The notes: a model not told the origin generated them from the letters alone. Counted from the first letter of the stretch, positions 44,157 to 53,396 are shown. The stretch: DNA of 64,000 nt from JBCFAY01 sp038562375 (GCA_038562375.1 JBCFAY010000012.1:36139-100138), one strand, 5' to 3'. Program-made: numbers and translations.

Positions 44157-44783
44157 ATGGCACTCAAACACGCGAAAGAAAACACCGCTTACATCTGCCT
44201 CCAGTGCATGAGCCAACTCGCTTATGACTGCGCGCAGGCGCTCGACGCGCTTTTGCGCGACTTCACAAACGTTCAGGAGCGCGTCGCGGCCATCCATGAT
44301 ATCGAGCACGCGTGCGACATGCAGCTGCATCAGCTCACCCGGTGCGTCAGCGAGGCGTTTATTACGCCTCTGGACCGCGAGGACCTGCTGCTGATGGGCA
44401 ACGACCTGGACGCCGTGACCGATGCGATCGAGGATATCGCGCTCGGGTTCGACCTTCTGGCGGTAGATCATCCCGAGCAGCCTTCGCTCGAATTTTCAGA
44501 GATGATCCAGCGCTCCTGCGAAACGCTGTGCAAAGCCATGAAGGAGCTTTCCTCGTTCAAGAGCTCGCGCCTGCTCAACGAGTATATCATCGAGGTCAAC
44601 CACATCGAGGAAGAGGGCGACACGCTCTATCATCAAAGCGTGCGCAACCTGTTCCGCCGCCCCAATCCCGATCCTCTGCACACGATGAAGTGGAAGGAAC
44701 TCTACGATCGCATGGAGCACGTTCTGGACCTTTGCGAGGACGTGGCCGACCATCTGAGCACCGTCTCGATCAAGAATCAGTAA
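44157..44783 (+). CDS. DUF47/PhoU-like Pit accessory protein
   Basis: This 208-residue all-helical cytosolic protein of the DUF47 family is distantly related to PhoU. Segments such as IHDIEHACDMQLHQLTRCVSEAFITPLDREDL and VNHIEEEGDTLYHQ carry the acidic ExxxD-like metal motifs. Such proteins are encoded next to Pit permeases and are thought to regulate them. The gene has a GGAGG ribosome binding site and is followed by a strong terminator. Confidence 0.92.
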   Translation: MALKHAKENTAYICLQCMSQLAYDCAQALDALLRDFTNVQERVAAIHDIEHACDMQLHQLTRCVSEAFITPLDREDLLLMGNDLDAVTDAIEDIALGFDLLAVDHPEQPSLEFSEMIQRSCETLCKAMKELSSFKSSRLLNEYIIEVNHIEEEGDTLYHQSVRNLFRRPNPDPLHTMKWKELYDRMEHVLDLCEDVADHLSTVSIKNQ

Positions 44784-44840
44784 GCTCGCCAAGGCGCGGT
44801 TTCATAACAGGCGGTTCGGACAATCCCGGGCGATACGAGC

Positions 44841-44885
44841 AACAAGAGAGGCTCCGCAAAGGAACGCGCCTCTCTTGTTTTGTTA
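44841..44885 (+). terminator. terminator after the pit-DUF47 pair
   Basis: AACAAGAGAGGC pairs with GCCTCTCTTGTT (12 bp) and is followed by TTGTTATTTC. Confidence 0.88.
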
Positions 44886-44987
44886 TTTCATCAAATAAAT
44901 ACCTGCCCCATCGCTCCTTATCGTAAGCTCCGCAGTGCTCAGAGCGGACGCGCACATCGGGCCATCCCGTTCCACCGCTCTTGAGCG

Positions 44988-46346
44988 TCAAAAAGATAGT
45001 GGGATTACAGGATATCCCCCCCGCGATGCTTTCCCCCGCAGGTATTGTTCCCGCTCCTCTTGGGGCACCAGTCCCCCGCCCGTCGCCCACGCCACGTGGC
45101 ACGCGTTTTGAAGCTTTCCCGTCAGGCCGTGCTCCGCCAAGTACCCGGCGGCCTCCGCAACGAGGCGCTCCGGGCCGGTGAACGAGGCGCAGGCAGAGGG
45201 CTCGAGGAAAAATCCTTCCGATTCAAAGCAGGCTCCAAGGTGTTCGAAAAGCACGTCGTCCGCGACGGTGAAAACGCCGTCGACGAGCTTATGTACCCGC
45301 TCGCACACATAGTCCGACGGCCTTGCGACCGCCAAGCCGTCCGCATCCGTTTTGCCCGTCAGTCCCGCGTCCTGCACGGATACCTGCCCAAACAGCCCCG
45401 TCGAGAGCCCTACGAGCACGCAAGGGGCCTGAACCGGCTCTACGAAGAAACAATGCGCCGCATCGCCGAAGACGGTTTTCAGGCCGAACGTGATGCCGCC
45501 GGGCGCTCCGCCCACGCCGCAGGGAAGATACACAAAAAGCGGATGCTCCCCATCGACGGTGATGCGAAGCTCCTCAAGCTGGCGCGCAAGGCGGAACGCC
45601 GCCGCGTAGCCCATAAACAGCTCGCGCGAATGCTCGTCGTCGACAAAATAGCCGTTCGGGTCCCCGGCAGCCTGGCGCCGCCCGCCATCCACCGCCGCGC
45701 AGTAATCCCCCCGATATTCGACGACGGCCGCGCCGTTTTTTATAAGCAGCTCCTTCTTCCATTGGCGCGCCTCGGAGGACATGTGCACGACCGTCCGGTA
45801 TCCGAGCGCCGCGCCCAGGATGCCGACGCTCAGGCCGAGGTTGCCCGTTGAGCCTACATGGAGCGAATGGCGCGAGAAGAAATCCCGGCAGCGCGGTTCC
45901 AGCAGCGCTTCATACGAAGCCCCGGGCGCAAGAAGCCCGTTCTTGAGCGCAAGCTCCTCGGTGTGCTTGAGCACCTCATAGATGCCGCCGCGCGCCTTGA
46001 TCGAGCCCGCGATCGGCAGCTCGGAATCGCGTTTTAGAAGCAGCGCGCCGGGGATCTTCTCTCCGGTCTTACGCTCCAAACGCTCCTTCATGCGCGGGAT
46101 CGGCGTCAGCGGCGATTCGATCAACCCGCCGTAGCTTTGGGTTTCCATAAAGCGCTTCGCGAGCATCGGCGCGAAGCGCTTGAGCCTTGCCGAGGCGTCC
46201 TCGATGTCCCGCGACGCGATATCGAGCGTTTTCAGCACGTCCCGTGCGCTGGAAAGCGCGGGATTAACAAACAATGTCGGTTGGGCTGAAAGAACTTTTT
46301 TGCCGCAGGGAATGCGCTCCAAACGAGCGCGCACCCGTTCGTCCAC
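44988..46346 (-). CDS. dsdA: D-serine dehydratase
   Basis: This 452-residue fold-type II PLP enzyme converts D-serine to pyruvate and ammonia. It shows the DsdA-specific ESPL start, PLP lysine K117 in PIAGSIKARGG, the HVGSTGNLGLS phosphate/substrate loop, and VYLPCGVGGAPGG. Length fits DsdA (about 440 residues). It detoxifies or uses D-serine and may also act on D-threonine. Upstream lies a spacer with the divergent mntP riboswitch unit. No dsdX or dsdC homologue is linked. Confidence 0.93.
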   Translation of the reverse strand: MDERVRARLERIPCGKKVLSAQPTLFVNPALSSARDVLKTLDIASRDIEDASARLKRFAPMLAKRFMETQSYGGLIESPLTPIPRMKERLERKTGEKIPGALLLKRDSELPIAGSIKARGGIYEVLKHTEELALKNGLLAPGASYEALLEPRCRDFFSRHSLHVGSTGNLGLSVGILGAALGYRTVVHMSSEARQWKKELLIKNGAAVVEYRGDYCAAVDGGRRQAAGDPNGYFVDDEHSRELFMGYAAAFRLARQLEELRITVDGEHPLFVYLPCGVGGAPGGITFGLKTVFGDAAHCFFVEPVQAPCVLVGLSTGLFGQVSVQDAGLTGKTDADGLAVARPSDYVCERVHKLVDGVFTVADDVLFEHLGACFESEGFFLEPSACASFTGPERLVAEAAGYLAEHGLTGKLQNACHVAWATGGGLVPQEEREQYLRGKASRGGYPVIPLSF

Positions 46347-46611
46347 AGGGAATTCCTCCTAATCTGACAACAATGTGCGGCCACCCGACGCCGCCGCTTT
46401 GGCGCGACGAAAAATCTACAAGGAACACGGCGTAAAGGCGCAGGCTGTACTTTCCTGAACCCCGTGGCAGCCGCATCCGAAGAGCGGCCGCGGATGCTAT
46501 TACTCTAACCTCCCGCCCTAAGCTTGTCAACGCGTGCCCGCAAGCTTACTTAGGCGCACATGTCTTGCGCGCCGTACTTTTTGCACGCCGGGCGCAATAT
46601 ACTCTATTAAA

Positions 46612-46641
46612 TTGACAAACGCATGAGCGATACGTTATACT
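46612..46641 (+). promoter_or_regulatory. sigma-A promoter of the manganese riboswitch/mntP unit
   Basis: TTGACA (46612-46617) and TATACT (46636-46641) are separated by 18 bases and stand directly before the riboswitch. Confidence 0.8.
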
Positions 46642-46647
46642 CGTAGG

Positions 46648-46771
46648 ACGGATAAGGGAGTAGTCTGCGCGGCTGCGTAATAAAGTCAACATGCTGATAA
46701 TCATTTATCTGGCTTTATTTTAAAAGATGAGACTTATTTACGGCAACACCCGTAAATAATTCTTTTTTTTA
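46648..46771 (+). ncRNA. yybP-ykoY manganese riboswitch
   Basis: The leader contains the conserved loop GGGAGTAG (46656-46663) and GTCAACATGCT (46685-46695). An intrinsic terminator follows, formed by TTATTTACGG/CCGTAAATAA (46734-46759) and a run of eight T. Its position directly before mntP fits a switch that lets the exporter be made when Mn(II) is high by preventing the terminator. Confidence 0.9.
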
Positions 46772-46795
46772 TCGCGCGGCGATCAGGAGGATTGC

Positions 46796-47383
46796 ATGGA
46801 TATCTTTGAGCTGTTTCTCATCGCGGTGGGCCTTTCCATGGACGCGTTCGCCGTCGCCATCTGCAAGGGGATGTCCCTGCGCAGATCGGGTTTTTTAGAC
46901 GCGCTGACCGTCGGCCTGTACTTCGGATTTTTTCAGGCGGCGATGCCCCTCGCCGGCTTCCTGCTCGGCTCGAATTTCCGCGAGATGATCGAGAAATTCG
47001 ATCATTGGATCGCGTTCGGGCTGCTGCTGCTCATCGGGATCAATATGCTCCGCGAATCCTTCGAGCACGCCCGCTGCTGTTCGCCGGAAAAGGTTAAGCC
47101 GAACGCTTCTTCGCTCGGCTTCGGCGTGATGCTGATGCTCGCGCTCGCAACGAGCATCGACGCGCTGACGGTCGGAATCACATTCGCGTTTTTGCAGGTC
47201 CAAATACTCCCCGCCATCGCCATCATCGGCATCATCACGCTGTTCATATCGATTTCGGGCGTGTATATCGGCCGGCGATTCGGCAATCGCTTTCAAGCGA
47301 AGGCCGAGCTCGTCGGCGGAATCCTCCTGATATTGATCGGCGTCAAGGTGCTCTTAGAGCACCTCGGCATACTCGCATTTTGA
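46796..47383 (+). CDS. mntP: manganese efflux pump MntP
   Basis: This 195-residue membrane protein has six helices and exports Mn(II). Both family repeats are visible, LSMDAFAVAICKGM near the N-terminus and LATSIDALTVGITFAF near residue 120, each with the conserved Asp used for transport. GGAGG precedes the ATG. Regulation by the upstream yybP-ykoY riboswitch matches its role. Confidence 0.94.
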   Translation: MDIFELFLIAVGLSMDAFAVAICKGMSLRRSGFLDALTVGLYFGFFQAAMPLAGFLLGSNFREMIEKFDHWIAFGLLLLIGINMLRESFEHARCCSPEKVKPNASSLGFGVMLMLALATSIDALTVGITFAFLQVQILPAIAIIGIITLFISISGVYIGRRFGNRFQAKAELVGGILLILIGVKVLLEHLGILAF

Positions 47384-47467
47384 GCGTTCGACGCATTGCG
47401 CCTTTCTTGCGCCGCAGTTACAATAAACCTGTAGAATCACAACTTCATCGAATCGAGGTGTTCCGCC

Positions 47468-48307
47468 ATGCGGGAAATCCCCGCCGTCCAAATCACCCAG
47501 AGCGTGTTTAGGATGTGCATCGGAGCCAACTACCATCTTCCGGCCGATGTCTGCGCACGCATCGACAGTGCCCGGAACGAGGAGACCTTCCCCGCCGCAA
47601 AGGATACGCTGGACAAGCTGTCCGAAAACGCGCGTATCGCGGGCGAAGGCAAGTTTCCCATCTGCCAGGACACTGGAATGGCGCTCGTATTCGTCGAGAT
47701 CGGAGAGGACGCGCACATCGTCGGCAATCTTGAGGACGCCGTGAACGAGGGCGTGCGCCGGGGTTACCAAGAAGGCTATTTAAGGAAATCCGTGGTCGCC
47801 GATCCGCTAAGGCGCGTCAACACCGGCGATAACACGCCCGCGATGCTCTATGTCGAGCTTGTGCCGGGCGATAAAGTCGCGATCACGGTCGCGCCCAAGG
47901 GCTTTGGGAGCGAGAACATGAGCCGCATCGCCATGCTGATGCCGTCCGACGGCGCGGAGGGCGTGAAGGATTTCGTCGTGGAGACCGTCGAGCTGGCCGG
48001 CCCGAATCCCTGCCCGCCCATCGTTGTCGGAGTGGGCCTCGGCGGCACGTTCGATAAAGCCGCGCTGCTTTCAAAAAAAGCGCTTCTAAGGCCGCTCGGG
48101 CAGCGCAACCCCGACCCATACTACGCGGAGCTGGAAGAAGAGCTTCTCGATAGGATCAACGCGCTCGGGATCGGGCCGCAGGGCTTCGGCGGAAAAACAA
48201 CGGCGCTCGGCGTGAACATCGAGTGCCTGCCGACGCACATCGCCGGCCTTCCGTGCGCGGTCAACATCAATTGCCACGTATCGCGCCATCTGACGGAGGT
48301 GCTATGA
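47468..48307 (+). CDS. class I fumarate hydratase (or tartrate dehydratase) alpha subunit
   Basis: This 279-residue subunit binds the [4Fe-4S] cluster of a two-subunit class I fumarase. Cluster cysteines are visible in FPICQDTGMA, NPCPPIVVGVG and INCHVSRH or nearby. It hydrates fumarate to malate in the cytosol; tartrate dehydratase is a close relative and cannot be fully excluded. The stop overlaps the start of the beta subunit. The heterodimeric, oxygen-sensitive form fits an anaerobe. Confidence 0.92.
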   Translation: MREIPAVQITQSVFRMCIGANYHLPADVCARIDSARNEETFPAAKDTLDKLSENARIAGEGKFPICQDTGMALVFVEIGEDAHIVGNLEDAVNEGVRRGYQEGYLRKSVVADPLRRVNTGDNTPAMLYVELVPGDKVAITVAPKGFGSENMSRIAMLMPSDGAEGVKDFVVETVELAGPNPCPPIVVGVGLGGTFDKAALLSKKALLRPLGQRNPDPYYAELEEELLDRINALGIGPQGFGGKTTALGVNIECLPTHIAGLPCAVNINCHVSRHLTEVL

Positions 48308-48864
48308 TGGGAAATATCTCGATCGAAACGCCTTTTGCACGCGAAAAAGCGCTTGCCCTTCGCGCCGGGGACAGCGTGCTTATAAGCGGAGTTCTGTACA
48401 CCGCGCGAGACGCCGCGCACAAGCGCATGAGCGCCGCGGTTAAGGAGGGGCGGTCTCTCCCGTTCGATATCCGGGACGCCATCGTCTACTATGTCGGCCC
48501 GACCCCTCCGCGCGAGGGGGCGCCCGTCGGCTCCGCGGGGCCGACGACCAGCTGCCGCATGGACGCCTACGCGCCGGAACTGCTGGGGCTCGGCCTGCGC
48601 GGCATGATCGGCAAAGGCGAAAGATCGGCGGCGGTCGTCGATGCGATGAAGAAATCCGGCGCGGTCTATTTCGCCGCCATCGGCGGAGCGGGAGCGCTCT
48701 TGGCGCGCAGCATCCGCTCTTCCAGGGTGATCGCCTACGAGGATCTCGGCACGGAAGCGATCCGCCGCCTCGAGGTCGTGGATTTCCCGGCTATGGTCGC
48801 GATCGACGCTTACGGCAACAATATCTACGAACTTGGCCGGAAAAGCTATTTGAAAGGGAAATAG
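48304..48864 (+). CDS. class I fumarate hydratase beta subunit
   Basis: This 186-residue C-terminal subunit partners the alpha subunit to form the active site. Conserved segments are YTARDAAHKRM, YYVGPTPPREGAPVGSAGPTTSCRMD, the KGERSAAV loop and YEDLGTEAIRRLEVVDFP. Two adjacent ATGs (48304, 48307) follow GGAGGT; the second has the better spacing. The gene overlaps the alpha-subunit stop, so the two are coupled. Confidence 0.92.
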   Translation: MMGNISIETPFAREKALALRAGDSVLISGVLYTARDAAHKRMSAAVKEGRSLPFDIRDAIVYYVGPTPPREGAPVGSAGPTTSCRMDAYAPELLGLGLRGMIGKGERSAAVVDAMKKSGAVYFAAIGGAGALLARSIRSSRVIAYEDLGTEAIRRLEVVDFPAMVAIDAYGNNIYELGRKSYLKGK

Positions 48865-49013
48865 GCGCGTCGGCACGGCATTGGCTCTACAGGGAGATCG
48901 AGGCGGAAGCTTCGATCTTTTTCACGAATAAAAACCGCTCTACTGCCGAAGCAATTCCCGAGCGGATAAGCGACCGATTTGGAATACGTTATACAAAATA
49001 ATTCGATCTTTCA

Positions 49014-49043
49014 TTGACATTTAATAATATTTAATATTATACT
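49014..49043 (+). promoter_or_regulatory. promoter of the DUF2089 pair
   Basis: TTGACA (49014-49019) and TATACT (49038-49043) with an 18-base AT-rich spacer, 42 bases before the gene. Confidence 0.75.
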
Positions 49044-49084
49044 TAATTAAATTAAATACATAATGAATGGATTGATTTAATTTT

Positions 49085-49381
49085 ATGGAGATTATCCCCG
49101 AATGGATGGCTAATCTGGACGACGAGGACGTTGCATTCATCAAGAATTTCCTGTTGGCGTCCGGGTCTCTTAAGGAGGTCGCCCAGCTGTATGGCGTCAC
49201 ATATCCGACCGTTCGTTTGCGGCTGGACCGGCTCATCCAGAAGATCAGCATAAACGAGGACATCGCGAAAGATCCGTTTATCTCGCTGGTCAAACGATTG
49301 GCGCTCAACGACAAAATTGATTTTGACACCGCAAAAATTTTAGTCGCCGAATATAAAAAGGCCAAAAAGGAGAATGCGTAA
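49085..49381 (+). CDS. DUF2089-family helix-turn-helix protein
   Basis: This 98-residue cytosolic protein has the DUF2089 layout: PEWMANLDDEDVAFIKNFLLASGSLKEVAQLYGVTYPTVR, in which the second half is a helix-turn-helix, then a helical tail. Such proteins are presumed DNA-binding regulators. Full-length relatives often start with a zinc-binding part that is absent here. Its stop shares a base with the start of a small membrane protein gene (TAATG), so the two are tightly coupled. Confidence 0.78.
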   Translation: MEIIPEWMANLDDEDVAFIKNFLLASGSLKEVAQLYGVTYPTVRLRLDRLIQKISINEDIAKDPFISLVKRLALNDKIDFDTAKILVAEYKKAKKENA

Positions 49382-49560
49382 TGTCGAATGTTTCAATTCT
49401 TTCAACAATTCTGATTCCGGTTTTGCTTTTGCTTATCATCGGGGGAATCGTCGGCGTATTCTTTGCCATAAAGTATTTCATCCGCTATAACGCCAAGCTG
49501 CGCGAAAAAAAAGATCCGCAGCAGGATGAACTCAATCGCATGAAGATCAACGATCTGTAA
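49381..49560 (+). CDS. small single-helix membrane protein
   Basis: This 59-residue protein has one hydrophobic helix (about 6-29, rich in Ile, Leu and Val), then a basic/acidic cytosolic tail with EKKDPQQDELNRMK. GGAG nine bases ahead, inside the preceding gene, serves as the ribosome binding site, and the ATG overlaps the DUF2089 stop. The pairing suggests a membrane partner that may tether or sense for the regulator; this is inference. No named family is recognised. Confidence 0.75.
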   Translation: MSNVSILSTILIPVLLLLIIGGIVGVFFAIKYFIRYNAKLREKKDPQQDELNRMKINDL

Positions 49561-49575
49561 CCCGCTTGACGCAAT

Positions 49576-49606
49576 AGGGATCGGGTTTTATCCGATCCCT
49601 TTTTTC
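49576..49606. terminator. bidirectional terminator between the DUF2089 pair and ABC-F gene
   Basis: AGGGATCGG and CCGATCCCT (9 bp) flank a GTTTTAT-type loop and are followed by TTTTTTC on the plus strand. Confidence 0.85.
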
Positions 49607-49632
49607 TTTCGCCTTTTTCCGCGCGCTGCGCT

Positions 49633-51555
49633 TTATGCCTCCTGCCCCTCCAGCTCCTCGAGCCGCTCCTGCGCGTTTTCCCAGACCGAATAGCATCCCT
49701 CGAGTTCCCGGCGCGCAAGCGCGATCCTCTCCGCCTGTTCCGCCGCCTTGATATAGTCCGTCCCGATCTCGGGCAAGGAGAGTTCCTCCTCAAGAAACTT
49801 TAAAGCTTCCTCGGCGCGCTGAACCTCCTCCTCCGCACGCTTGATCTCGCCCCGGGCGCGGTTGATCGCGCTCTGCCGCTCCTTGCGCGCGCGGTATGCG
49901 TTGGCGTTCGCGCTCTCCTCTGCGGCGGGTTTATCCTCGCTTTGCCGGCGGAGCGCACGCTCTTCGAGCAGATCGTCGTATCCGCCCAAAAATTCCTCGA
50001 CCGTGCCGTTTTCCATAAAGAGAAGCCGGTCGGCGAGGCGATTGATGAGATACCGGTCGTGCGTCACCGCGAGTATGGTTCCCTCATAATCCTCGAGCGC
50101 GGATTCGAGCGCCTCGCGGGAGGAGATGTCCAAGTGGTTGGTCGGCTCGTCCAGTATCAAAAAATTCGCGCCCGAGAGCATCAGCTTTAAAAGCTGTATC
50201 CTCGCCTTCTCCCCGCCCGAGAGCGTGCCGATCGGCTTTTGCACCGCGTCGCCCCGGAACAAAAACGCCGCGAGCGCGTTGCGAAGCTCCGGGATGTTCC
50301 TCTCCGGGTATGCGTCGTAAATTTCCTGCAGCGCGGTCTTGCTCGGATCCAGGGCGCTCATGTCCTGCTCGTAATAGCCGGGTTTCACGTTCGCACCGAG
50401 ATAGGCTTCCCCGGTATCCGGCCGGAGCTTTCCGATCAGCGTCTTTAAAAGCGTGGTTTTCCCGCAGCCGTTCGGGCCGAGCAGGAACACGCGCTCGCGC
50501 TTTTTAATCAGCAGATCGACGCCCGCGAACAGGCGTTTTTTCCCGAACGACTTGGAAAGGCCGCGGCCGATGAGCACGTCGTTCCCGCTTTCCTTGGCAA
50601 TCGCGAACCGAAAGCGGATCGAGCCCGCTTCGCGATCGGGCTCGCGCAGCGTCGCGCGCAGGCGTTCGATCTGCTTGCGTTTGGACTCTGCCGTAATAAA
50701 ATTGCGCTCCCGCCCAAAGCGCCGCTGCTGCTCCACGATCGCCTCGATACGCTTGATCTCGCGCTGCGTACGCGCGTAATGGCGCAGAGCGACCTCGCGC
50801 TCGCCGGACTTCAGGTCGATATGCTTTGAATAGCTGCCCGCCGTCGAAAGGAGGCGCTTGTTCTCAATTTCAAGCGTTCTATTGGTCACGCGGTCCAAAA
50901 AATAGCGGTCGTGCGAGATCACGATGAACGCGCCGGAGAACGCACGGAGCGTTTCCTCTAAAAACTGCACGGCGTCGATATCTAGGTGATTCGTCGGTTC
51001 GTCCAAGAGCAAAAAGTTCGCACCTGAAAGCAGCACACGCGCGAGCTGCGCCTTGGAAAGCTGACCGCCGCTCATCGTGCAAAGGCGCTGGTCAAGCTCC
51101 GGCTCGGTAAAGCCTAACCCCAGGAGCATCGAACGCACGCGGCTGCGGAACGTAAGCCCGCCTCCATCTTCATGCTGCGTATTGAGCTGGTGCTGGCGCA
51201 GTATCAGCGCCTCCAGGCCCTCCGGCCGCTCGGTGAGCCGCCGGTTTACGCTTTCGAGCTCCTCCTCGATGGCAAGAAGCGGCGCGAACGCGTCGAGCGC
51301 CGCCTGGTAGAGCGTCCTTCCGGAAATCTCTTTCATTTGCTCCATGGAAGCCAAGCGCGCCGATCGGGACAGGTACACGTTCCCCTCATCGCACTTTGTT
51401 TTCCCTGAGAGGATGTTCAAAAGCGTCGTTTTTCCGGTGCCGTTGTCCCCGACAAGGCCGATGCGGTCGCGCGGGTCGACTTCAAAGCTCACGCCTTCGA
51501 AGAGCAATCGATCCGCAAATGAGATTTTTACATTGCTCAACGCCGCAAGCGCCAT
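49633..51555 (-). CDS. ABC-F family ATPase
   Basis: This 640-residue soluble protein has two ABC ATPase domains, no membrane part, and the linker of translation-acting ABC-F proteins. Walker A motifs are GDNGTGKTT and GPNGCGKTT, signatures MSGGQLSKAQLARVLL and LSGGEKARIQLLKLM, and both domains keep DEPTNHLD. The C-terminal 90 residues form a coiled coil. Family members act at the ribosomal E-site and some protect against antibiotics; a housekeeping role is more likely here. The start is taken at ATG 51555, where the domain begins, although the ribosome binding site is weak. Confidence 0.9.
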   Translation of the reverse strand: MALAALSNVKISFADRLLFEGVSFEVDPRDRIGLVGDNGTGKTTLLNILSGKTKCDEGNVYLSRSARLASMEQMKEISGRTLYQAALDAFAPLLAIEEELESVNRRLTERPEGLEALILRQHQLNTQHEDGGGLTFRSRVRSMLLGLGFTEPELDQRLCTMSGGQLSKAQLARVLLSGANFLLLDEPTNHLDIDAVQFLEETLRAFSGAFIVISHDRYFLDRVTNRTLEIENKRLLSTAGSYSKHIDLKSGEREVALRHYARTQREIKRIEAIVEQQRRFGRERNFITAESKRKQIERLRATLREPDREAGSIRFRFAIAKESGNDVLIGRGLSKSFGKKRLFAGVDLLIKKRERVFLLGPNGCGKTTLLKTLIGKLRPDTGEAYLGANVKPGYYEQDMSALDPSKTALQEIYDAYPERNIPELRNALAAFLFRGDAVQKPIGTLSGGEKARIQLLKLMLSGANFLILDEPTNHLDISSREALESALEDYEGTILAVTHDRYLINRLADRLLFMENGTVEEFLGGYDDLLEERALRRQSEDKPAAEESANANAYRARKERQSAINRARGEIKRAEEEVQRAEEALKFLEEELSLPEIGTDYIKAAEQAERIALARRELEGCYSVWENAQERLEELEGQEA

Positions 51556-51794
51556 GAAGCAAACCCGACCCTTTCCCAAAAAAAATACGCCGCCGAATAG
51601 GGGCTGTTTATAGGACCCGAACGGAGCGGTTTTTTCCGAATTTTTGTTCCCTGCAAGGCTGTGCGCTGGAATACCGGATCGTATTTCAAGCGCAAGCAAC
51701 ACGGAGGGGACGAAAAGGCGGTGAAAGACGCCCGTAAGTGGTCGTATAAACAGCCCCTCGTTATGGTAGCGCAAACCCCGCCGCTTGTAAAGGC

Positions 51795-52289
51795 TCACGG
51801 GGAAATGATCTTGATCGCCCTGCCCATCTTGCGCGCGTATTCGATTGTCTGCCGCGTACCGCCGGAGGCTCCGTCGTACACGGCGATGACCGACTGCGCG
51901 TGATCGACCATATACCGGTTGCGCGCGAGCATACACAGCGGATGATACGCTTCGCTTAATACCGTCACCGCGTCGGCCTGCTCCAGAATGCCGTGATAGC
52001 GCGCCTTGATGATTCCCCGGTAGCCTTCGCCCTGACCGCGGAACGGCAATACGCATTCGAGCGCGACCTCCGGTCGCGCCTGTTTGAGCAGTAATACTGC
52101 CTCCGCCGCATAGAGGTCCACGCCCCGCGCCATCCCGCACAAAAACCGGACTGCTCCGTCCTCCGCGAAGGCGTTGGCTGCCGCGAGCAGGCGAAGCTTA
52201 AGCTCCCTGCACCGCGGATCGGATTCATCCTCGCCCCAAGGCAGCTTTTGCGGCCTGTAGCCGGTAAAACAAACGGCAGTACTTTCCAT
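51795..52289 (-). CDS. SLOG-superfamily (DUF1273/YpsA-like) protein
   Basis: This 164-residue Rossmann-like protein opens with AVCFTGYRPQKLPWG and has the GMARGVDLYAAEAVLLL glycine/aspartate motif of the SLOG superfamily, with later NRYMVDHAQSVIAVYDG. Relatives bind nucleotides or their derivatives; B. subtilis YpsA affects cell division. ATG 52289 is preceded by GGGGA. It is a lone gene between ABC-F and rubrerythrin. Confidence 0.85.
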   Translation of the reverse strand: MESTAVCFTGYRPQKLPWGEDESDPRCRELKLRLLAAANAFAEDGAVRFLCGMARGVDLYAAEAVLLLKQARPEVALECVLPFRGQGEGYRGIIKARYHGILEQADAVTVLSEAYHPLCMLARNRYMVDHAQSVIAVYDGASGGTRQTIEYARKMGRAIKIISP

Positions 52290-52379
52290 GTCCCCATTAT
52301 AGCAAAAGGCGCGGCTTCCGTATACGGACCGCGCCTTTTGAAAACGGAACACACCTCTATGCTTTTGTAAGCCCGTGGA

Positions 52380-52919
52380 TCAATAGTTTTCCGCGCGAAT
52401 TTCGAAATATGCCTTGGGATGGTTGCAGGTCGGGCAAATCTCGGGCGCGCAATCGCCATAATGGATATGACCGCAGTTGTTGCACTTCCATGCCTTGGAC
52501 TGCCCGCACTTAAAGACGGCGTCGTTCTCGATGTTCTGGAGCAGCTTAAGATACCTTGCTTCATGCTCCTTCTCAACGCCCGCGACATACTCGAACAGGC
52601 GGGCAATATTCTCAAAGCCTTCCTCGCGCGCGGCCTTGGCAAAGCTCGCGTACATATCCGTCCACTCGTAATTCTCGCCGGAAGCGGCGTCCTTGAGGTT
52701 CGCAGCCGTCGTGGGAATCCCGTTGTGCAGGAGCTTAAACCAGAGCTTGGCGTGCTCTTTCTCGTTGAGCGCGGTCTCTTCAAACAGATGGCTGATCTGG
52801 ACGTAGCCGTCCTTCTTCGCCTGCGACGCATAATACTGGTACTTGGTATGCGCCTGGGATTCCCCCGCAAACGCCGCCATCAGGTTTGCCTCGGTCTTGG
52901 TGCCTTTGAGTTCTTTCAT
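52380..52919 (-). CDS. rbr: rubrerythrin
   Basis: This 179-residue peroxidase of anaerobes reduces hydrogen peroxide. The N-terminal diiron four-helix domain carries the ligands in FAGESQAHTKY, EETALNEKEHAKLW, and VAGVEKEHEARY. The C-terminal rubredoxin-like domain has CNNCGH and CPTCNHP binding one Fe. GGAGCACTACG provides the ribosome binding site. A PerR-like regulator gene lies just upstream on the same strand, and an operator-like palindrome precedes that gene, so the two are likely co-regulated by peroxide. Confidence 0.95.
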   Translation of the reverse strand: MKELKGTKTEANLMAAFAGESQAHTKYQYYASQAKKDGYVQISHLFEETALNEKEHAKLWFKLLHNGIPTTAANLKDAASGENYEWTDMYASFAKAAREEGFENIARLFEYVAGVEKEHEARYLKLLQNIENDAVFKCGQSKAWKCNNCGHIHYGDCAPEICPTCNHPKAYFEIRAENY

Positions 52920-52970
52920 CGTAGTGCTCCTTCCAATAAATAATTTCTGTTCTTAATATCACAAACGCCT

Positions 52971-53363
52971 TTAGGGCGTCCGCAAATCGGACTGATCGGC
53001 GCAGCAGGCGCATTTCCCATAGAACAACAACGAGTATCCCTCCGGGATCCAGCCCTTCGGCGGCTGGATGTGAGGCGCCCCTCCGGGGAACCGCGCATCC
53101 ACATCCACAACCTTGCCGCAGCCGCTGCACATCATATGCTGGTGCTCGTGCAGGCTTCCGTCAAACCGATCGGGATGATCCGCAAGTGAAATTTTTTTGA
53201 TTTTCCCAATGCTCTCCAAATAATTCAGGTTGCGATACACAGTCCCCAGGCTGAGGTTCGGGTCCCTCGGCTTTAACGACACATAAACATCGTCAGCCGT
53301 CGGGTGTAAACCGCTCGCCAAGACCGCCTGGAGAATGCTTTCGCGCTGTTTTGAATAGCCCAT
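52971..53363 (-). CDS. perR: Fur-family regulator, PerR-like
   Basis: This 130-residue repressor has a winged helix (QRESILQAVLASGLHPTADDVYVSLK...LGTVYRNLNYL) and a metal-sensing domain with HEHQHMMCSGCGKV and a second pair CACC that together form the structural zinc site. An Asp before the HEHQH cluster suits PerR-type iron sensing more than Fur. The start MGYSKQRESIL at 53363 matches family N-termini and has GGTGAT ahead; another ATG at 53375 directly abuts the palindrome. It probably represses itself and rubrerythrin. Confidence 0.85.
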   Translation of the reverse strand: MGYSKQRESILQAVLASGLHPTADDVYVSLKPRDPNLSLGTVYRNLNYLESIGKIKKISLADHPDRFDGSLHEHQHMMCSGCGKVVDVDARFPGGAPHIQPPKGWIPEGYSLLFYGKCACCADQSDLRTP

Positions 53364-53375
53364 ATATATCACCAT

Positions 53376-53396
53376 AAACAGTAATGATTACTGTTT
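53376..53396. promoter_or_regulatory. PerR/Fur-type box upstream of perR
   Basis: CAGTAATGATTACTG (core, 7-1-7), extended by AAA and TTT to a 21-base perfect palindrome, lies directly upstream of perR. It matches the format of PER boxes (TTATAATNATTATAA). Confidence 0.8.
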
